From Pseudobdellovibrionaceae bacterium (GTDB taxonomy: Bacteria > Bdellovibrionota > Bdellovibrionia > Bdellovibrionales > JAMPXM01): a stretch of DNA of 5,505 nucleotides. Below the pieces are notes generated by a model that was given only the letters and a program-made list of their open reading frames with translations, made no database searches and was not told the origin of the DNA. The position numbers were made by a program, and so were the translations under genes. The stretch covers positions 1 to 5,505 of the forward strand of contig CAJYOV010000202.1 of NCBI GenBank assembly GCA_913776405.1, read 5' to 3'. Shown one piece after another: positions 5,466 to 5,505 of this stretch (the stretch's first letter is position 1; each line of letters begins with the position of its first letter).

Positions 5466-5505
5466 CTAGGGTCGAGCCGGGGTGCCCTCGAGCGCGCGGA
5501 TGGGG
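5466..5505 (-). CDS. Possible 3' end of an upstream minus-strand gene
   Basis: On the minus strand one frame entering from the window edge reads PIRALEGTPARP and stops at TAG (5466-5468), 20 bases before the ATG of the small membrane protein. This would suit an upstream gene in the same operon. A second frame also stops soon after, and the third runs open into the next gene, so the choice is uncertain. Twelve codons are too few to name a family. Confidence 0.22.
   Translation of the reverse strand, partial: PIRALEGTPARP

Overview
The window carries five protein-coding genes of a diderm (Gram-negative) bacterium that uses menaquinone. Three things point to a diderm: a secreted zinc peptidase with a signal peptide, its lipoprotein partner, and a MenB. 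The base composition looks moderately GC-rich, and codon use looks even across the genes. I lean weakly towards Bdellovibrionota or a related 'delta' lineage, but nothing here fixes the taxon. The first 15 bases match the 3' end of the Illumina TruSeq adapter, so the window very probably begins at an untrimmed contig end and genomic sequence starts at about base 16.

Layout. (1) At 49-882 (+) is a metallo-beta-lactamase-fold hydrolase of about 277 residues. (2) At 883-1008, between two convergent genes, lies a 78-base near-perfect inverted repeat followed by a 12-bp tandem duplication; it looks like a REP/MITE-type element or a large terminator hairpin. (3) At 1009-1929 (-) is menB, 1,4-dihydroxy-2-naphthoyl-CoA synthase, of the Asp-bearing kind best known from mycobacteria. 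(4) At 1930-2030 is a divergent intergenic region with a plausible promoter and a strong Shine-Dalgarno for the rightward operon. (5) At 2031-3539 and 3539-4996 (+) are two M16 peptidase-family genes overlapping by one base. The first has the zinc site (HLFEH plus distal Glu) but lacks the Arg/Tyr pair of the C-terminal half. The second lacks the zinc site, keeps the Arg/Tyr pair, and is a lipoprotein. (6) At 5031-5070 is a bidirectional rho-independent terminator shared with the next, convergent gene. (7) At 5071-5445 (-) is a small one-helix membrane protein with a predicted coiled coil and no recognised function.

How the genes work together. The strongest functional unit is the M16 pair. 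The two proteins carry complementary halves of one active site, so they are best read as a periplasmic heterodimer tethered to a membrane by the lipid anchor of the second subunit. MenB serves menaquinone synthesis and has no pathway partner in view. The MBL hydrolase and the small membrane protein have no clear link to the rest. I see no CRISPR array, tRNA, rRNA, prophage or defence system, and I do not claim a wholly new system. The items most worth following are the split-site peptidase pair, the inverted repeat and the adapter remnant.
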